Assembly (NCBI RefSeq): GCF_937898475.1
Contig: NZ_CALEJS010000015.1
Coordinates: 620,001 to 684,000 of the forward strand
DNA length: 64,000 nucleotides
DNA from: an uncultured Chitinophaga sp.
GTDB lineage: Bacteria > Bacteroidota > Bacteroidia > Chitinophagales > Chitinophagaceae
Direction: 5' to 3'
A program made the translations under genes and the position numbers. Each line of letters starts with the position of its first letter. Within the stretch, counting starts at the first letter, position 1. This document shows positions 35,564-43,245 of the stretch, piece by piece. A model generated the notes under the pieces. It was given only the letters and a program-made list of their open reading frames with translations, did no database searches and was not told the origin of the DNA.

Positions 35564-35749
35564 ATGAACATCAAGAAAAGCCTGATCGTAGCCGCCGTTT
35601 TTATGAGCGTAAGCGCAATTACTTTTGCGCAACAGCCCGCTAAACCGGCCAAAGCCACTAAGGAAGCAAAAGCTACCGCAGATACTTCCATGAAAGCTGC
35701 ACACCACCACCATGTAAAGAAGATGAAAGAAGGCGCTAAAAAAGGTTAA
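35564..35749 (+). CDS. Second tiny exported Lys/Ala/His-rich protein
   Basis: A 61-residue protein from ATG 35564 (MNIKKSLIVAAVFMSVSAITFAQ); an ATG four codons upstream at 35552 is also possible. After signal cleavage about 40 residues remain, rich in Lys and Ala with a His run (AAHHHHVKK). It matches the composition of the protein at 32747-32950. Possible roles are acid or metal buffering in the periplasm, by analogy with Asr only. Confidence 0.68.
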   Translation: MNIKKSLIVAAVFMSVSAITFAQQPAKPAKATKEAKATADTSMKAAHHHHVKKMKEGAKKG

Positions 35750-35778
35750 TAACATCAGATAGGATTGGATTCAAACAA

Positions 35779-35809
35779 AAATCCCTCCCGGGTATTCCGG
35801 GAGGGATTT
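35779..35809. terminator. Bidirectional intrinsic terminator
   Basis: A 13-bp perfect stem, AAATCCCTCCCGG (35779-35791) with its complement at 35797-35809 over a 5-nt loop. A-rich and T-rich flanks serve both strands: the small exported gene on the plus strand and the TPR gene on the minus strand. Confidence 0.88.
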
Positions 35810-35830
35810 GCTTATGATGCCTGACATCAA

Positions 35831-37084
35831 TTATTTCAAGCCGTCCAGTTTCTTCTTCACTTCTTCTACTTTATCGTTCTGGTTCTTGATGGCGTATATT
35901 TTCTGCAGGGCGTATAGGCAGCTTTCGAAAGTCTGCTTGTCTCCTGCTTCCAGGCCGGCGCCTTTAGCTGTAAAGCTGGCATCTGCTTTTTCAAAGTAAG
36001 GCAGCGCTGTGTTCATCAGGCCTTCTACTTTGGTTTGCAGTTCTTTTGCTTTAGGAGAGCTCTGCTCCTTGCTGGGCAGTTCGTTCAGCTGTTTGTTGAA
36101 ACCTACGGCGCGGTTAAAATATAAAGCACCCAGCTGGAAGTTGGCGGTAGGATCTGTTGCATTCAGTTCAACAGATTTCTTGTAGGCAGCTTCCGCTTTG
36201 TTCATCAGCTCTTCGTAGTTATCCGGTTTGGGCAGATCATTACCCTGCTCATCACGGGGATTGGCCATATTGTCTACACGGATGGCATAGTCCAGCTGTG
36301 TTTGGAAATCGTTCGGATTTTCCTCAACTTTCTTTTCCAGCATGGTCAGGAGTTCTGCTGTTTTACCCGTTTTGGAGTAATAGATCATCTCCATGTCATT
36401 GAAGCGCTTATCTTTCGGGAATACTTTTTTGCCTTCTTCAATGGTTTTCAGCCAGCCGGCGTTATCGCCTTTTTCTTCGTAAGCCTGTGCCAGGATCACG
36501 TAGAGGGCGGGTTCGCCTTTGAACTGAAGGTCAGCAGCTTTTTGCAGGTACTGCAGGGCAGCTTCTTTCTGGCCAGCCTGCTGGGCAGCGTATCCCAGGT
36601 AGAATGTCATGGAAGTATCGGTAGGCAGTTTACCACCCAGATCTTTGCTGTTGTAGTAATCTGCTACTTCAAATGCGGATTTGAAATTGGTGTATGCAGA
36701 ATCCCATTTCTGATCATTCAGGTTGGCATAACCGGCATTACCAATGGTGGCATAAAGGTTATACATGCTCTGGTTCATGGTCAGCAGCGCCTCGGGCATT
36801 TTGGCGTTTTTGTCCAGCGCGGTTTTGTAGGCCTGGAATGCTTCCTGTGCCAGTGCGGCGCTTTTATCCTTGGTGGCCATGGCTTCCAGCACCTTGCCTT
36901 TTACAAACCAGGTTTTGGCATCGTCCTTCGTTTTCTCATGTTGCAGGGCCTCGTCTATGTCTGCCTTTGCTTTAGCAAGATCCTGGTTTTTCAGCGCGTC
37001 TTCGGCGCTGTTCACCTTACCTCGTTGCGCTACAGCAGCAAATCCGGCACTGCAAAAAAGAAAAGATACCAATAGTTTTTTCAT
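35831..37084 (-). CDS. Periplasmic tetratricopeptide-repeat protein
   Basis: A 417-residue exported protein (signal MKKLLVSFLFCSAGFAAVAQ) consisting of helical TPR-type repeats, for example AKADIDEALQHEKTKDDAKTWFVKG, ALQYLQKAADLQFKGEPALYVILAQAYEEKG and AAYKKSVELNATDPTANFQLGALYFNRA. Such proteins act as scaffolds for envelope complexes. No enzymatic motif is present. It is downstream of gyrA on the same strand, separated by a 7-nt periodic element. Confidence 0.85.
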   Translation of the reverse strand: MKKLLVSFLFCSAGFAAVAQRGKVNSAEDALKNQDLAKAKADIDEALQHEKTKDDAKTWFVKGKVLEAMATKDKSAALAQEAFQAYKTALDKNAKMPEALLTMNQSMYNLYATIGNAGYANLNDQKWDSAYTNFKSAFEVADYYNSKDLGGKLPTDTSMTFYLGYAAQQAGQKEAALQYLQKAADLQFKGEPALYVILAQAYEEKGDNAGWLKTIEEGKKVFPKDKRFNDMEMIYYSKTGKTAELLTMLEKKVEENPNDFQTQLDYAIRVDNMANPRDEQGNDLPKPDNYEELMNKAEAAYKKSVELNATDPTANFQLGALYFNRAVGFNKQLNELPSKEQSSPKAKELQTKVEGLMNTALPYFEKADASFTAKGAGLEAGDKQTFESCLYALQKIYAIKNQNDKVEEVKKKLDGLK

Positions 37085-37122
37085 GAGCTCAATTTTTAGT
37101 TGCTGATAACAATATAAATATG

Positions 37123-37215
37123 GTTTAATTAATAATTAACAATTACCACGACTTCTGTCCAGCCTGACATCAACCGGAGCAGGCATTGTTAACGGTTAAT
37201 TATTAATTATTCATT
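37123..37215. repeat. Period-7 AT-rich quasi-palindrome downstream of gyrA
   Basis: AATTAATAATTAAC at 37127-37140 is exactly complementary to 37195-37208. Units are tttaatt, aataatt, aacaatt on the left and gttaacg, gttaatt, attaatt, attcatt on the right. The gyrA stop codon (37207-37209) is part of the right arm. The word is shared with the elements at 31061 and 57091. Confidence 0.87.
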
Positions 37216-39765
37216 ATTTCCTTGTTCAGTAGTCCCGGTGGTGTCGGCGGCCTCACCGCTTGTGCTCTCTGAGTCGGCTCCGTTGGCAGTTTCCTCTTCC
37301 TCCTGTTCATCCAGTCTGGCTACGGCTGCTATCTCGTCGTTATCATCCAAGCGGATCAGGCGTACACCCTGGGTGGCCCGGCCGGCTTCGCGGATATCTG
37401 CTACTGCCATGCGGATGGTTATACCGGATTTACAGGTGATCATCAGGTCATCTTTCTCGGTCACATCCAGAACAGCGATCAAGTTACCTGTTTTCTCCGT
37501 AATGTTGATGGTTTTTACCCCTTTTCCCCCCCGGTTGGTGATACGGTACTCTTCTATGCTGGTTCGCTTTCCAAAACCTTTTTCAGATACAACAAGTACG
37601 GTTCGGGACTCATCATCCTTATTAACACAAATCATACCAACCACCTCATCATTCGCGTTATCCACCTCGATGCCGCGCACACCGATGGCGCCACGGCCTG
37701 TGTCGCGTACGGTATTTTCGGGGAAGCGGATGGCCCTGCCACTCTGGATGGCCATCATTATTTCGCTGTTGCCGTCTGTGAGCCTGGCCTCCAGCAGTTG
37801 GTCGCCTTCATTGATCGTGATGGCGTTCACACCGTTCTGTCGGGGGCGGGAGAACTCTTCCAGCAAAGTTTTCTTAATGATACCATTCTTGGTGCAGAGC
37901 ACAATATAATGGGAATTGATAAAATCTTTATCTCCCAGGTCCTTGATATCGATAATTGCCCGGATCTTATCGTCTGTAGGCAGAGTGATCAGGTTCTGTA
38001 TAGCGCGGCCCTTGCTCTGTTTTTCGCCTTCGGGGATCTCGTACACCTTCAGCCAGAAACAGCGGCCTTTTTCAGTAAAGAACAGCATGGTGTGGTGCGT
38101 GGATGCGACGAAGAGGTGCTCGATATAGTCCTCCTCGCGGGTCTTCCCCCCGATAGCGCCGCGGCCGCCGCGTTTCTGCTGGCGATAATCGTACGCAGAA
38201 GTACGTTTGATATAACCCAGGTGGGAAATGGTGATCACCACGTCTTCTTCTGCGATGATATCTTCAATTCGCATTTCGCTGGCCAGATACTGGATCTCGG
38301 TCTTGCGCTCGTCACCGAACTTCTTCTTCACTTCCAGCAGCTCATCCTTAATGATCTTGAAGCGCAGGCCTTCATCCGCCAGAACATCTTTCAGGTAAGC
38401 GATCAGTTTCATGATCTCATCGTATTCTTCCTTGATCTTATCGCGCTCCATGCCGGTAAGGCGTTGCAGGCGCAGTTCGAGGATGGCTTTGGACTGTATC
38501 TCTGTAAGGCCGAATTTCGACATCAGGCCTTCTTTTGCTTCATCCGGCGTACGGGATGCGCGGATCAGCGCAATCACTTCGTCCAGGTGATCAAGGGCGA
38601 TGAGGTAGCCTTCCAGTATGTGTGCTTTCTCTTCTGCCTTACGGAGGTCGTAGCGGGTTCTGCGAAGTACTACTTCATGGCGGAACTCTACGAATTCAGA
38701 CAGCAGCTCTTTCAGGTTCAGGATACGGGGTCTGCCTTTTACAAGGGCCACGTTATTGATACCATAAGAGGTTTGCAGCTCAGAGTATTTATACAGCTGG
38801 TTCACCACCACGTTGGCAATGGCTTCGCGTTTCAGGTCGATCACCAGGCGCATCCCTTCGCGGTCGCTTTCGTCGCGCACTTCGGAAATGCCTTCAATGA
38901 TCTTATCGTCTGCCAGCTGGGCTATTTTCTGGTGTAATACTGCCTTATTGATCTGGTAAGGCAGCTCATAGATCACCAGCCTTTCACGTCCGGCTTTAGT
39001 GGTTTCTACGTTGATTTTACCGCGCACCACTACCCTTCCGCGGCCGGTTTCAAAACCTTGCTTTACGCCTTCGTAGCCGTAAATGATACCGCCGGTGGGA
39101 AAATCAGGGGCTTTTACATGTTTGATCAGGTCTTCTATCGTGATCTCACGGTCGTCGATATATGCCACCAGGCCATCTACCACCTCGCTGAGGTTGTGGG
39201 GCATGATGTTGGTGGCCATACCTACCGCGATACCGGAGGCGCCGTTCACCAGGAGGTTAGGTATCCGGGTGGGCAATACCGTAGGCTCTTCCAGGGTATC
39301 GTCAAAGTTGAGGGTGAAGTCTACCGTTTCTTTTTCAATATCTTCCAGCATGGCTTCCGCTATACGCTGCATACGCACCTCCGTATAACGCATGGCTGCC
39401 GGATCGTCACCATCCACAGAACCGAAGTTACCCTGACCGTCTACCAGGGGATAACGCATGGTCCACGGCTGCACCAGGCGTGCAATGGTGTCATAGATGG
39501 CCTTATCGCCGTGGGGATGGAATTTACCCATTACCTCACCCACCACACGGGCCGATTTCTTGTAGGGCTTATTACTGTTATTGCCCAGCTCATTCATTCC
39601 GAATAAAACACGGCGGTGCACCGGCTTTAAACCGTCCCGTACATCGGGTAAGGCACGGCCCACAATCACAGACATGGAGTAGTCTATGTACGCCGTTTTC
39701 ATCTGCTCCTCGATGTTGATCTGGATAATCCTGCCGTCCTGCTGATTTTCCGTATTTTCTGCCAT
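37207..39765 (-). CDS. gyrA: DNA gyrase subunit A
   Basis: The 852-residue breakage-reunion subunit of DNA gyrase. The catalytic tyrosine is Tyr127 in AMRYTEVRM. The C-terminal domain shows the gyrase-specific box QKRGGRG and a second NRGGKGVKT blade motif, which separates it from ParC. The quinolone-determining region reads HPHGDKAIYD (residues 83-92), so Lys88 stands where E. coli has Ser83, while Asp92 matches Asp87. The tail is acidic (EEEETANGADSE). A -7 box TATATTTG (minus, 39809-39816) precedes the gene. Confidence 0.96.
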   Translation of the reverse strand: MAENTENQQDGRIIQINIEEQMKTAYIDYSMSVIVGRALPDVRDGLKPVHRRVLFGMNELGNNSNKPYKKSARVVGEVMGKFHPHGDKAIYDTIARLVQPWTMRYPLVDGQGNFGSVDGDDPAAMRYTEVRMQRIAEAMLEDIEKETVDFTLNFDDTLEEPTVLPTRIPNLLVNGASGIAVGMATNIMPHNLSEVVDGLVAYIDDREITIEDLIKHVKAPDFPTGGIIYGYEGVKQGFETGRGRVVVRGKINVETTKAGRERLVIYELPYQINKAVLHQKIAQLADDKIIEGISEVRDESDREGMRLVIDLKREAIANVVVNQLYKYSELQTSYGINNVALVKGRPRILNLKELLSEFVEFRHEVVLRRTRYDLRKAEEKAHILEGYLIALDHLDEVIALIRASRTPDEAKEGLMSKFGLTEIQSKAILELRLQRLTGMERDKIKEEYDEIMKLIAYLKDVLADEGLRFKIIKDELLEVKKKFGDERKTEIQYLASEMRIEDIIAEEDVVITISHLGYIKRTSAYDYRQQKRGGRGAIGGKTREEDYIEHLFVASTHHTMLFFTEKGRCFWLKVYEIPEGEKQSKGRAIQNLITLPTDDKIRAIIDIKDLGDKDFINSHYIVLCTKNGIIKKTLLEEFSRPRQNGVNAITINEGDQLLEARLTDGNSEIMMAIQSGRAIRFPENTVRDTGRGAIGVRGIEVDNANDEVVGMICVNKDDESRTVLVVSEKGFGKRTSIEEYRITNRGGKGVKTINITEKTGNLIAVLDVTEKDDLMITCKSGITIRMAVADIREAGRATQGVRLIRLDDNDEIAAVARLDEQEEEETANGADSESTSGEAADTTGTTEQGNNE

Positions 39766-39808
39766 TAGTTATTGGTTTACAGTTTTTTCTGTTAAAAACA
39801 CAGAAGCG

Positions 39809-39816
39809 CAAATATA
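39809..39816 (-). promoter_or_regulatory. -7 promoter box TATATTTG of gyrA
   Basis: Exact TAnnTTTG match on the minus strand, 43 nt before the gyrA ATG. A good -33 TTTG is not evident. Confidence 0.5.
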
Positions 39817-39841
39817 CGCTTTTTCAGCCGTTATTCCGAGG

Positions 39842-39980
39842 CTAAATACCAAAATCAGGAACCTAAACTCCAAATACCGGATGCACATTCCCGGTTGCCG
39901 GAATTGCTGTCGTGTCCATTAGGTTTCAATTATTATTCCCTGTTTGTGATTTGGAAATTGGCATTTGGAATTTCAAATTT
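39842..39980. repeat. Period-7 element (CCAAATA/GGAATTT word) between divergent genes
   Basis: Left arm heptamers from 39842: ctaaata, ccaaaat, caggaac, ctaaact, ccaaata. Right arm from 39946: gtgattt, ggaaatt, ggcattt, ggaattt, caaattt. AACCTAA on the left also pairs with TTAGGTT at about 39919. It lies between gyrA and the saccharopine dehydrogenase gene, upstream of both. The word matches the element at 56399. Confidence 0.75.
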
Positions 39981-40021
39981 GTTGTTATATTTAAATATTC
40001 CCATATAGAATAAATAAATTA

Positions 40022-40038
40022 TTGGCAAAGTATTTGTT
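40022..40038 (+). promoter_or_regulatory. Possible sigma-54-like promoter of the saccharopine dehydrogenase gene
   Basis: TTGGCAAAGTATTTGTT has TGGCA and TTG at the -24/-12 spacing but TTGT in place of TTGC. It lies about 150 nt before the start. The match is partial, and part of it (tatttg) could instead be a poor -7 box. Confidence 0.25.
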
Positions 40039-40191
40039 CCTAACGAAATGATAATCAAAGATTCACGGGAAAGAGTCAAATAATTTTGGGACATTTGAAT
40101 CGGATTTCCGGGAATTTCCGAACATATCTAAGATTACCGCTGTTATTTCCCCTAACTATTAACCAGTTAAATCTAAAGTTGTAAAGCAAAT

Positions 40192-41517
40192 ATGAAAAAC
40201 ATCCTGTTGTTTGGCGCCGGAAGATCAGCTACCTGCCTGATTGATTATCTGTTGACCAATGCACCGCGACAGAAATGGCATGTGACTGTGGTGGACAGCG
40301 ACTTAATGTTAATAAAATCCAAGACCGGAAAATCCTATTATGTGACCCCGGTAGCTATTGACATACGTGATCAGCAGGCGCGGCAGACCCTGGTAGAAGA
40401 AACAGACCTGGTCATTTCACTGCTTCCTCCCTCCCTGCATATACTGGTGGCTAAAGACTGCCTTCAATACCGCAGGCACCTGCTCACTGCTTCTTATACA
40501 GACCCGGATGTAAAAAAGCTGGAAAAAGACATCCGGCAAGCCGGCTTGCTGTTTATGTACGAAATGGGACTGGACCCCGGCATTGACCATATGTCTGCCA
40601 TGAAGGTGATCCATTCCATCGAAAAGAAGGGCGGGCTGATCTACTCTTTTAAATCTTACTGCGGCGGACTGATCTCCCCTGAAAGCAATGATAATCCCTG
40701 GCAATACAAGATCACCTGGAATGCCCGAAATGTTGTACTCGCGGGCCAGTCAGGCGCTACCTACAAGGATAAAGGCAAAGTGAAGGAACTGAACCATGAG
40801 CAGCTGTTTGACCAGTCCAAAACCATTGTCATTCCCGGGCTGGGCAAACTGGCCTTTTATCCCAACCGCGACTCATTGACCTACATGTCTTCCTATAACC
40901 TGGACAACATTCCCACTTTCATGCGGGCCACCCTGCGTTACCCGGATTTCTGTGAGGGATGGAGCGCCGTTATACGGCTGGGACTTACAGACGACAGCCG
41001 TAAGATACAGACGGATAATCTGAGCTATTTTAAGTGGGCTACCCAGCATGTGAAAACAGACAAGCAACTGAGCAATGAAGAGAACGTGGCCCTGTTCCTG
41101 GGCGTCAGCAGCAAGTCGAAAGTGATCCGGCAACTGAAATACCTGGGGCTCTTAAACGGCGAAGTGATCAACCAGGGCGAACAAACCAATGCCGCCGTGC
41201 TGCAACAGGTGATGGAATCCCGCCTGGGTATGTCGCCCAACGACAAAGACATGATCGTCATGATGCATGAAATAGAGTTTGAAAGACGGAATATCGCCAC
41301 CCGCATGCATAGTTACATGATCGTACAGGGCGAAGATAACCTGCGTACCGCCATGGCTAAAACCGTTGGCCTGCCCCTGGGCATTACCGCCAAGCTGCTG
41401 CTGCAGGAAAAGATCACCCTCACCGGTTTACACATACCCGTCATGCCCGAAGTATACAACCCCGTGCTGAAAGAACTGGAAGAACACGATATAAGATTTG
41501 AAGAGAGTTTTGAGTAG
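40192..41517 (+). CDS. Saccharopine dehydrogenase-family oxidoreductase
   Basis: A 441-residue NAD(P)-dependent enzyme. The N-terminal Rossmann motif is ILLFGAGRSATCLIDYLL, followed by the domain-specific LLPPSLHILVAKDCL and the substrate-binding segment YEMGLDPGIDHMSAMKVI. The C-terminal domain is of the saccharopine/lysine-ketoglutarate type. It could act in lysine breakdown or synthesis, or on carboxynorspermidine. No signal peptide. Length and motifs are complete. Confidence 0.88.
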   Translation: MKNILLFGAGRSATCLIDYLLTNAPRQKWHVTVVDSDLMLIKSKTGKSYYVTPVAIDIRDQQARQTLVEETDLVISLLPPSLHILVAKDCLQYRRHLLTASYTDPDVKKLEKDIRQAGLLFMYEMGLDPGIDHMSAMKVIHSIEKKGGLIYSFKSYCGGLISPESNDNPWQYKITWNARNVVLAGQSGATYKDKGKVKELNHEQLFDQSKTIVIPGLGKLAFYPNRDSLTYMSSYNLDNIPTFMRATLRYPDFCEGWSAVIRLGLTDDSRKIQTDNLSYFKWATQHVKTDKQLSNEENVALFLGVSSKSKVIRQLKYLGLLNGEVINQGEQTNAAVLQQVMESRLGMSPNDKDMIVMMHEIEFERRNIATRMHSYMIVQGEDNLRTAMAKTVGLPLGITAKLLLQEKITLTGLHIPVMPEVYNPVLKELEEHDIRFEESFE

Positions 41518-41518
41518 A

Positions 41519-41560
41519 GTTGTTAGCCAACGGCTGCTAGAAGCCGGCAACTAGCAGCTT
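41519..41560. repeat. Inverted repeat GCTGCTAG/CTAGCAGC at convergent gene ends
   Basis: GCTGCTAG (41533-41540) is exactly complementary to 41551-41558, and GTTGTTAGCC overlaps as an alternative arm. The last codons and stop of the sirtuin gene are part of it. A 7-nt period is possible (gctgcta, gcaacta) but weak. Confidence 0.55.
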
Positions 41561-42226
41561 TATCAGTTCAGCTACTCCTTCAGTAGCGGGTTTCTCTATC
41601 AGGTGTAGTCCTTTTATATCTCCAACAAGAGGGATGTTTTTATCAATGACATACTTAGGTACGGTTTCCCCTACGTAATTCAGGAGGCCGGCTGCAGGGT
41701 ATACGTTAAGGGAGGTGCCTATTACTACAAAGATGTCTGCTTCCAGTACTTCGGCCAGTGCCACCTCTATCATAGGCACCGCCTCTCCGAACCAAACGAT
41801 ATGCGGACGTAACTGCCCACCGTCTGCCGCCAGGTCGCCTAGTTTGATATCTCCATCCGCCGGGTAAATAAGGTGCTCGTCCAATACGCTGCGCATCTTG
41901 AATATTTCACCATGCAGGTGGATCACCTTTTCTGATCCGGCGCGTTCATGCAGGTCATCTATGTTCTGGGTGATGATGCGTACATCAAAATGCTCCTGCA
42001 ACTTAGCCAGGCCGATATGGGCAGCATTTGGCTGCGCCGTTCTGGCATCCCTGCGGCGCATGTTATAAAACTCCAGCACCAGGCCGGGGTTCTTCTGCCA
42101 ACCCTGCGGAGACGCCACTTCATAAATATCATGTTCTTCCCAAAGGCCATTACTATCCCTGAAGGTCTTTAATCCGCTTTCAGCGCTGATGCCCGCACCT
42201 GAAAGAACAACTAAACGAGGTTTCAT
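41537..42226 (-). CDS. cobB: NAD-dependent protein deacylase (sirtuin, CobB-like)
   Basis: A 229-residue class III sirtuin that removes acyl groups from lysines using NAD+. It opens with VVLSGAGISAESGLKTFRDSNGLWE, the NAD-binding loop, and has QNIDDLHERAGS with the following His of VIHLHG as the catalytic base. The zinc-binding cysteines are missing, as in many short class III members (the zinc site is replaced by a short loop). YNMRRRDA suggests the Tyr/Arg pair linked to desuccinylase activity. Confidence 0.92.
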   Translation of the reverse strand: MKPRLVVLSGAGISAESGLKTFRDSNGLWEEHDIYEVASPQGWQKNPGLVLEFYNMRRRDARTAQPNAAHIGLAKLQEHFDVRIITQNIDDLHERAGSEKVIHLHGEIFKMRSVLDEHLIYPADGDIKLGDLAADGGQLRPHIVWFGEAVPMIEVALAEVLEADIFVVIGTSLNVYPAAGLLNYVGETVPKYVIDKNIPLVGDIKGLHLIEKPATEGVAELIKLLVAGF

Positions 42227-42241
42227 ACGGTTGATGTTTTA

Positions 42242-42347
42242 GTCTATGGTCGATAATCCATAGCCTGTTCCGCCAATCAAGTTACCACAAAAAACACAAC
42301 TGGACACTTAACGTGCTATGGACGATGGACTATCGGCTATCGACTTT
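42242..42347. repeat. Period-7 quasi-palindrome (TATGGAC word) between divergent genes
   Basis: Left arm: gtctatg, gtcgata, atccata from 42242. Right arm (42315-42344) shares its 30-nt frame with the arms at 31869, 44925 and 46133. A short T-tract and the -7 box of the PAP2 gene follow. The longest frame of that gene starts inside the right arm. Confidence 0.82.
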
Positions 42348-42352
42348 TCTTT

Positions 42353-42360
42353 TATATTTG
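42353..42360 (+). promoter_or_regulatory. -7 promoter box TATATTTG of the second PAP2 gene
   Basis: Exact TAnnTTTG match ending 33 nt before the chosen TTG start. It lies inside the longest open frame, which argues against the upstream GTG start at 42313. Confidence 0.55.
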
Positions 42361-42393
42361 TCAAAAAATTGTTTACAGAAAACTAATATCCTT

Positions 42394-43245
42394 TTGCGTA
42401 CATCCCGATATCTCAGCTACTGCCTGACACTGCTGATTCCCATGCTTGCCAGCGCACAAACAGACAGCAGCCGCGTAAACAGTGACAGCCTGCAACTGAG
42501 TTCTACAGACACCACACATGCCCCAACGGACAGCATGATCAGATACCGTATTAATGGTACTTACCTGAAAAGTATTTTCGAAGACCTGGGTTATACGGTG
42601 AGCCGTCCGGCGCACTGGCATAAAAAAGATTTTACACGCCTGGGAATTGTATTTGGGGTTACCGGGGGCTTAATGCTGGCTGACTATGAGATCAAACGGG
42701 CCTTTCAGCTGAATCAGACTAAATTCCTGAACAGTGTTGCGCATGAGATAGAACCTTTCGGCAATGCTTACTCCCCTTACCTGATACTGGGCATGTACGC
42801 TGTTGGGGTGGTAACAAAGAACCGCAACCTGGAACATGCTTCGCTGATGACCACCAAATCCCTGCTCATTTCTACCCTGCTCTATACTACCGCTAAAGTG
42901 ATCATTCGAAGGGAAAGGCCTTCCTTTACCGATAACACCGCCAATTATGATCCGCCCTTTACGGCAGACCGTAAGCATACCTCCTTTCCATCCGGACATA
43001 TGCTTACGGTTACTACGGTGGCCACTGCCCTTTCAGAAATTTATGGGGAAGACCATCCCTGGGTGCCCTGGGTTGCATACAGCGTTGCCGGGCTTACAGG
43101 CCTGTCAAGGCTATATCATAACCGCCACTGGTCAAGCGACGTCTGGATCGGCGCATCCCTTGGCTATTTTGTTACCAAGACGGTTTTCAAGCACCAGCGT
43201 CAGCGCTCAAAAAGGGGTACCTATAATCTACCGGCGGTACCATAG
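42394..43245 (+). CDS. PAP2-family phosphatase, exported
   Basis: A 283-residue PAP2 superfamily protein. From TTG 42394 the N-terminus is a clean signal peptide, LRTSRYLSYCLTLLIPMLASAQ with Met as first residue. Motifs are KVIIRRERPSF, TSFPSGHMLTVTTVA and SRLYHNRHWSSDVWIG. No ATG is available before the signal peptide, and the frame upstream is repeat DNA. The last 59 nt overlap the 3' end of the convergent P5C dehydrogenase gene. Probably acts on lipid-linked phosphates in the envelope. Confidence 0.85.
   Translation: MRTSRYLSYCLTLLIPMLASAQTDSSRVNSDSLQLSSTDTTHAPTDSMIRYRINGTYLKSIFEDLGYTVSRPAHWHKKDFTRLGIVFGVTGGLMLADYEIKRAFQLNQTKFLNSVAHEIEPFGNAYSPYLILGMYAVGVVTKNRNLEHASLMTTKSLLISTLLYTTAKVIIRRERPSFTDNTANYDPPFTADRKHTSFPSGHMLTVTTVATALSEIYGEDHPWVPWVAYSVAGLTGLSRLYHNRHWSSDVWIGASLGYFVTKTVFKHQRQRSKRGTYNLPAVP

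Noticed and set aside
37798..38937. 379-codon open frame opposite gyrA
   Set aside because: Shadow of gyrA; composition (runs of Phe, Gln, His) reflects the reverse strand of a conserved gene.
40022..40038. Firm sigma-54 promoter
   Set aside because: Three consensus positions fail, including the GC dinucleotide at -12; kept only as a low-confidence feature.
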